A stretch of 64,000 bases of DNA from an uncultured Eubacterium sp. (GTDB lineage: Bacteria > Bacillota > Clostridia > Lachnospirales > Lachnospiraceae): assembly GCA_910583555.1 (NCBI GenBank), contig CAJTXO010000005.1, positions 62,001 to 126,000 of the forward strand, given 5' to 3'. The notes beneath the pieces are model-generated. The model searched no databases. It saw only the letters and a program-made list of their open reading frames with translations, and had not been told where the DNA came from. This document shows positions 61,831 through 64,000 of the stretch, piece after piece. The position numbers and the translations under genes were made by a program. The first letter of the stretch is position 1. Each line of letters opens with the position of its first letter.

Positions 61831-62988
61831 TTACAAAAAACGGCACAGCACGTAATTACTCACGTCCAGCCCCCTGTCGGTAAACGCGATACGGTCTCCC
61901 GAAAACGCCAGCAGTCCCTCTTTCTCACACTGGCAGAGAAGATCTCCATACCGATCCATGTCATTTTCGGAAAAACGCGCGGCAAATTCACTTCTGGATA
62001 CGCCTTCCGTTTTCCGAAGTCCCAGTATGAAAAACTCTGCCATCTCGTCTTCCGGCTGCAGCACTTCTTCGATACAGGTAATATTTTCTCCCTTTTGCAC
62101 CTTTTCGGTGTACGTGCGGATGTCCGTCTCATTTTTATACCGGACGTTCCCTATTTTGGAAGAGGCGCCGAGACCGAAACCGATGTAATCAACGCCAGAC
62201 CAGTATTTCAGGTTATGGCGGCAGGAAAAACGTTCTTTCGCGTAATTGGAAATCTCATACCGCCGGTAGCCGCCCTCCGCGAGCAGGTCTTTCGTCATGG
62301 CGTACATAGCGCGGTCGGTATCCTCGTCCACCGGCGGCTTTTCCCCATATTCCGCATAAAACGGCGTCCCTTCCTCGATGATCAGGCTGTAGGCTGAAAT
62401 ATGCTCTGGATCCAGCGCAAGTACCGCGCCAAGCGTCATCCGGTAACTATCCAGCGTCTGCCCAGGTATCGCGCTCATCAGGTCGATATTGATATTGTCA
62501 AATCCCGACTGCCTCGCCAGCCAAAATGCCTCCTCGGCTTCGGCCGCCGTATGGATCCTGCCCAGCTTTTTCAGCTCGTCGTCAATGACCGACTGGAATC
62601 CGAAGCTGACGCGGTTGATGCCGAAACTGCGATATGCCTGAAATACTTCTTTCCCTGCTGTACCCGGATTGCACTCGACGGTAATCTCAGCATTTTCCGA
62701 CAGACGGAATCGTTCTGACAGCGCCTCGAAAATCCGCTCCATATGCTCCACAGGCAATATGCTCGGTGTGCCGCCTCCGATAAATACTGTATCCGCCTCG
62801 ATCTTATGGCTGCCATCCATACAACCAGCCGGCTCCTTCGGCAGATGGAATGACCGGATTTCTCGAATCAGGCTGTCAACATAGCGGCTGACGCCCTCCC
62901 TCTCAGATGAAAATGACAGAAAATCGCAGTAACGGCACTTCCGAACACAAAATGGAATGTGCACATAAATTCCTGTTTTGTCCCTCAT
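61831..62988 (-). CDS. hemW: HemW-like radical SAM protein (heme chaperone)
   Basis: A 385-residue radical SAM protein. The cluster motif CVRKCRYC puts the iron-sulfur cysteines at 14, 18 and 21, followed by DTVFIGGGTPSILP and FGFQSVIDDELKKLGRIH. The HemW C-terminal domain is present (YEISNYAKERFSCRHNLKYW). HemW delivers heme; it lacks the cysteine before the motif that marks true HemN. It lies four bases after lepA, the conserved lepA-hemW order of Firmicutes. Confidence 0.92.
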   Translation of the reverse strand: MRDKTGIYVHIPFCVRKCRYCDFLSFSSEREGVSRYVDSLIREIRSFHLPKEPAGCMDGSHKIEADTVFIGGGTPSILPVEHMERIFEALSERFRLSENAEITVECNPGTAGKEVFQAYRSFGINRVSFGFQSVIDDELKKLGRIHTAAEAEEAFWLARQSGFDNINIDLMSAIPGQTLDSYRMTLGAVLALDPEHISAYSLIIEEGTPFYAEYGEKPPVDEDTDRAMYAMTKDLLAEGGYRRYEISNYAKERFSCRHNLKYWSGVDYIGFGLGASSKIGNVRYKNETDIRTYTEKVQKGENITCIEEVLQPEDEMAEFFILGLRKTEGVSRSEFAARFSENDMDRYGDLLCQCEKEGLLAFSGDRIAFTDRGLDVSNYVLCRFL

Positions 62989-62991
62989 CTG

Positions 62992-64000
<1,009 letters not shown>

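Overview
The window looks like chromosome from a spore-forming, motile member of the Clostridia, most likely Lachnospiraceae. The evidence is the germination protease/spoIIP pair, a chemoreceptor, AGGAGG-type ribosome binding sites, consensus TTGACA/TATAAT promoters, a MetH without its reactivation domain, the lepA-hemW order, and many small secreted or lipoprotein genes of the kind usual in that family. The species cannot be fixed from sequence alone. Most genes lie on the minus strand.

1-15 kb: a cut-off leuB, an Rpn-like nuclease gene with a frameshifted 3' end, a secreted Ig-like protein, and an ABC exporter operon divergent from a histidine kinase/response regulator pair. Then follow a small XRE regulator, an HD-GYP-like protein, a HAD phosphatase, ilvC, ilvN and an LCP cell-wall ligase. 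ilvN carries a 101-bp tandem duplication of its 3' end. leuB, ilvN and ilvC together serve branched-chain amino acid synthesis.

15-36 kb: two family 2 glycosyltransferases, a cobalamin methionine synthase core overlapping proS, a MATE exporter, a histidine phosphatase, an XRE/LytTR overlapping pair divergent from another XRE gene, spoIIP and gpr, rpsT (TTG start), a dCMP deaminase, a long-tailed chemoreceptor, an amidase overlapping guaB, tRNA-Gln, prfC and a secreted beta-helix protein.

37-52 kb: the first accessory block. A BlaI-type repressor and an M56 metalloprotease head an operon-like run of two secreted proteins, a solute-binding lipoprotein, a second lipoprotein, an ABC ATPase and a large ABC-2 permease, with a decayed second permease beyond. 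After an ABC-F ATPase, a second BlaI/M56 pair heads a coiled-coil protein and a protein with a FliD-like tail. No beta-lactamase is present, so both pairs probably sense something else.

52-60 kb: an alanine/sodium symporter, two tandem paralogous lipoproteins with carbohydrate-binding-like repeats, and a tight three-gene cassette (DUF262 protein, DUF3696-type AAA ATPase, unknown 261-residue protein) that looks like an anti-phage defence system.

60-64 kb: nucleoside salvage (MTA/SAH deaminase, purine nucleoside phosphorylase), hemW and the 3' part of lepA.

Short tandem duplications recur through the window (ilvN, prfC 3' flank, metH start, prfC leader, lipoprotein B). The best candidates for undescribed biology are the DUF262/AAA/unknown cassette and the BlaI/M56/secreted-protein/ABC locus.
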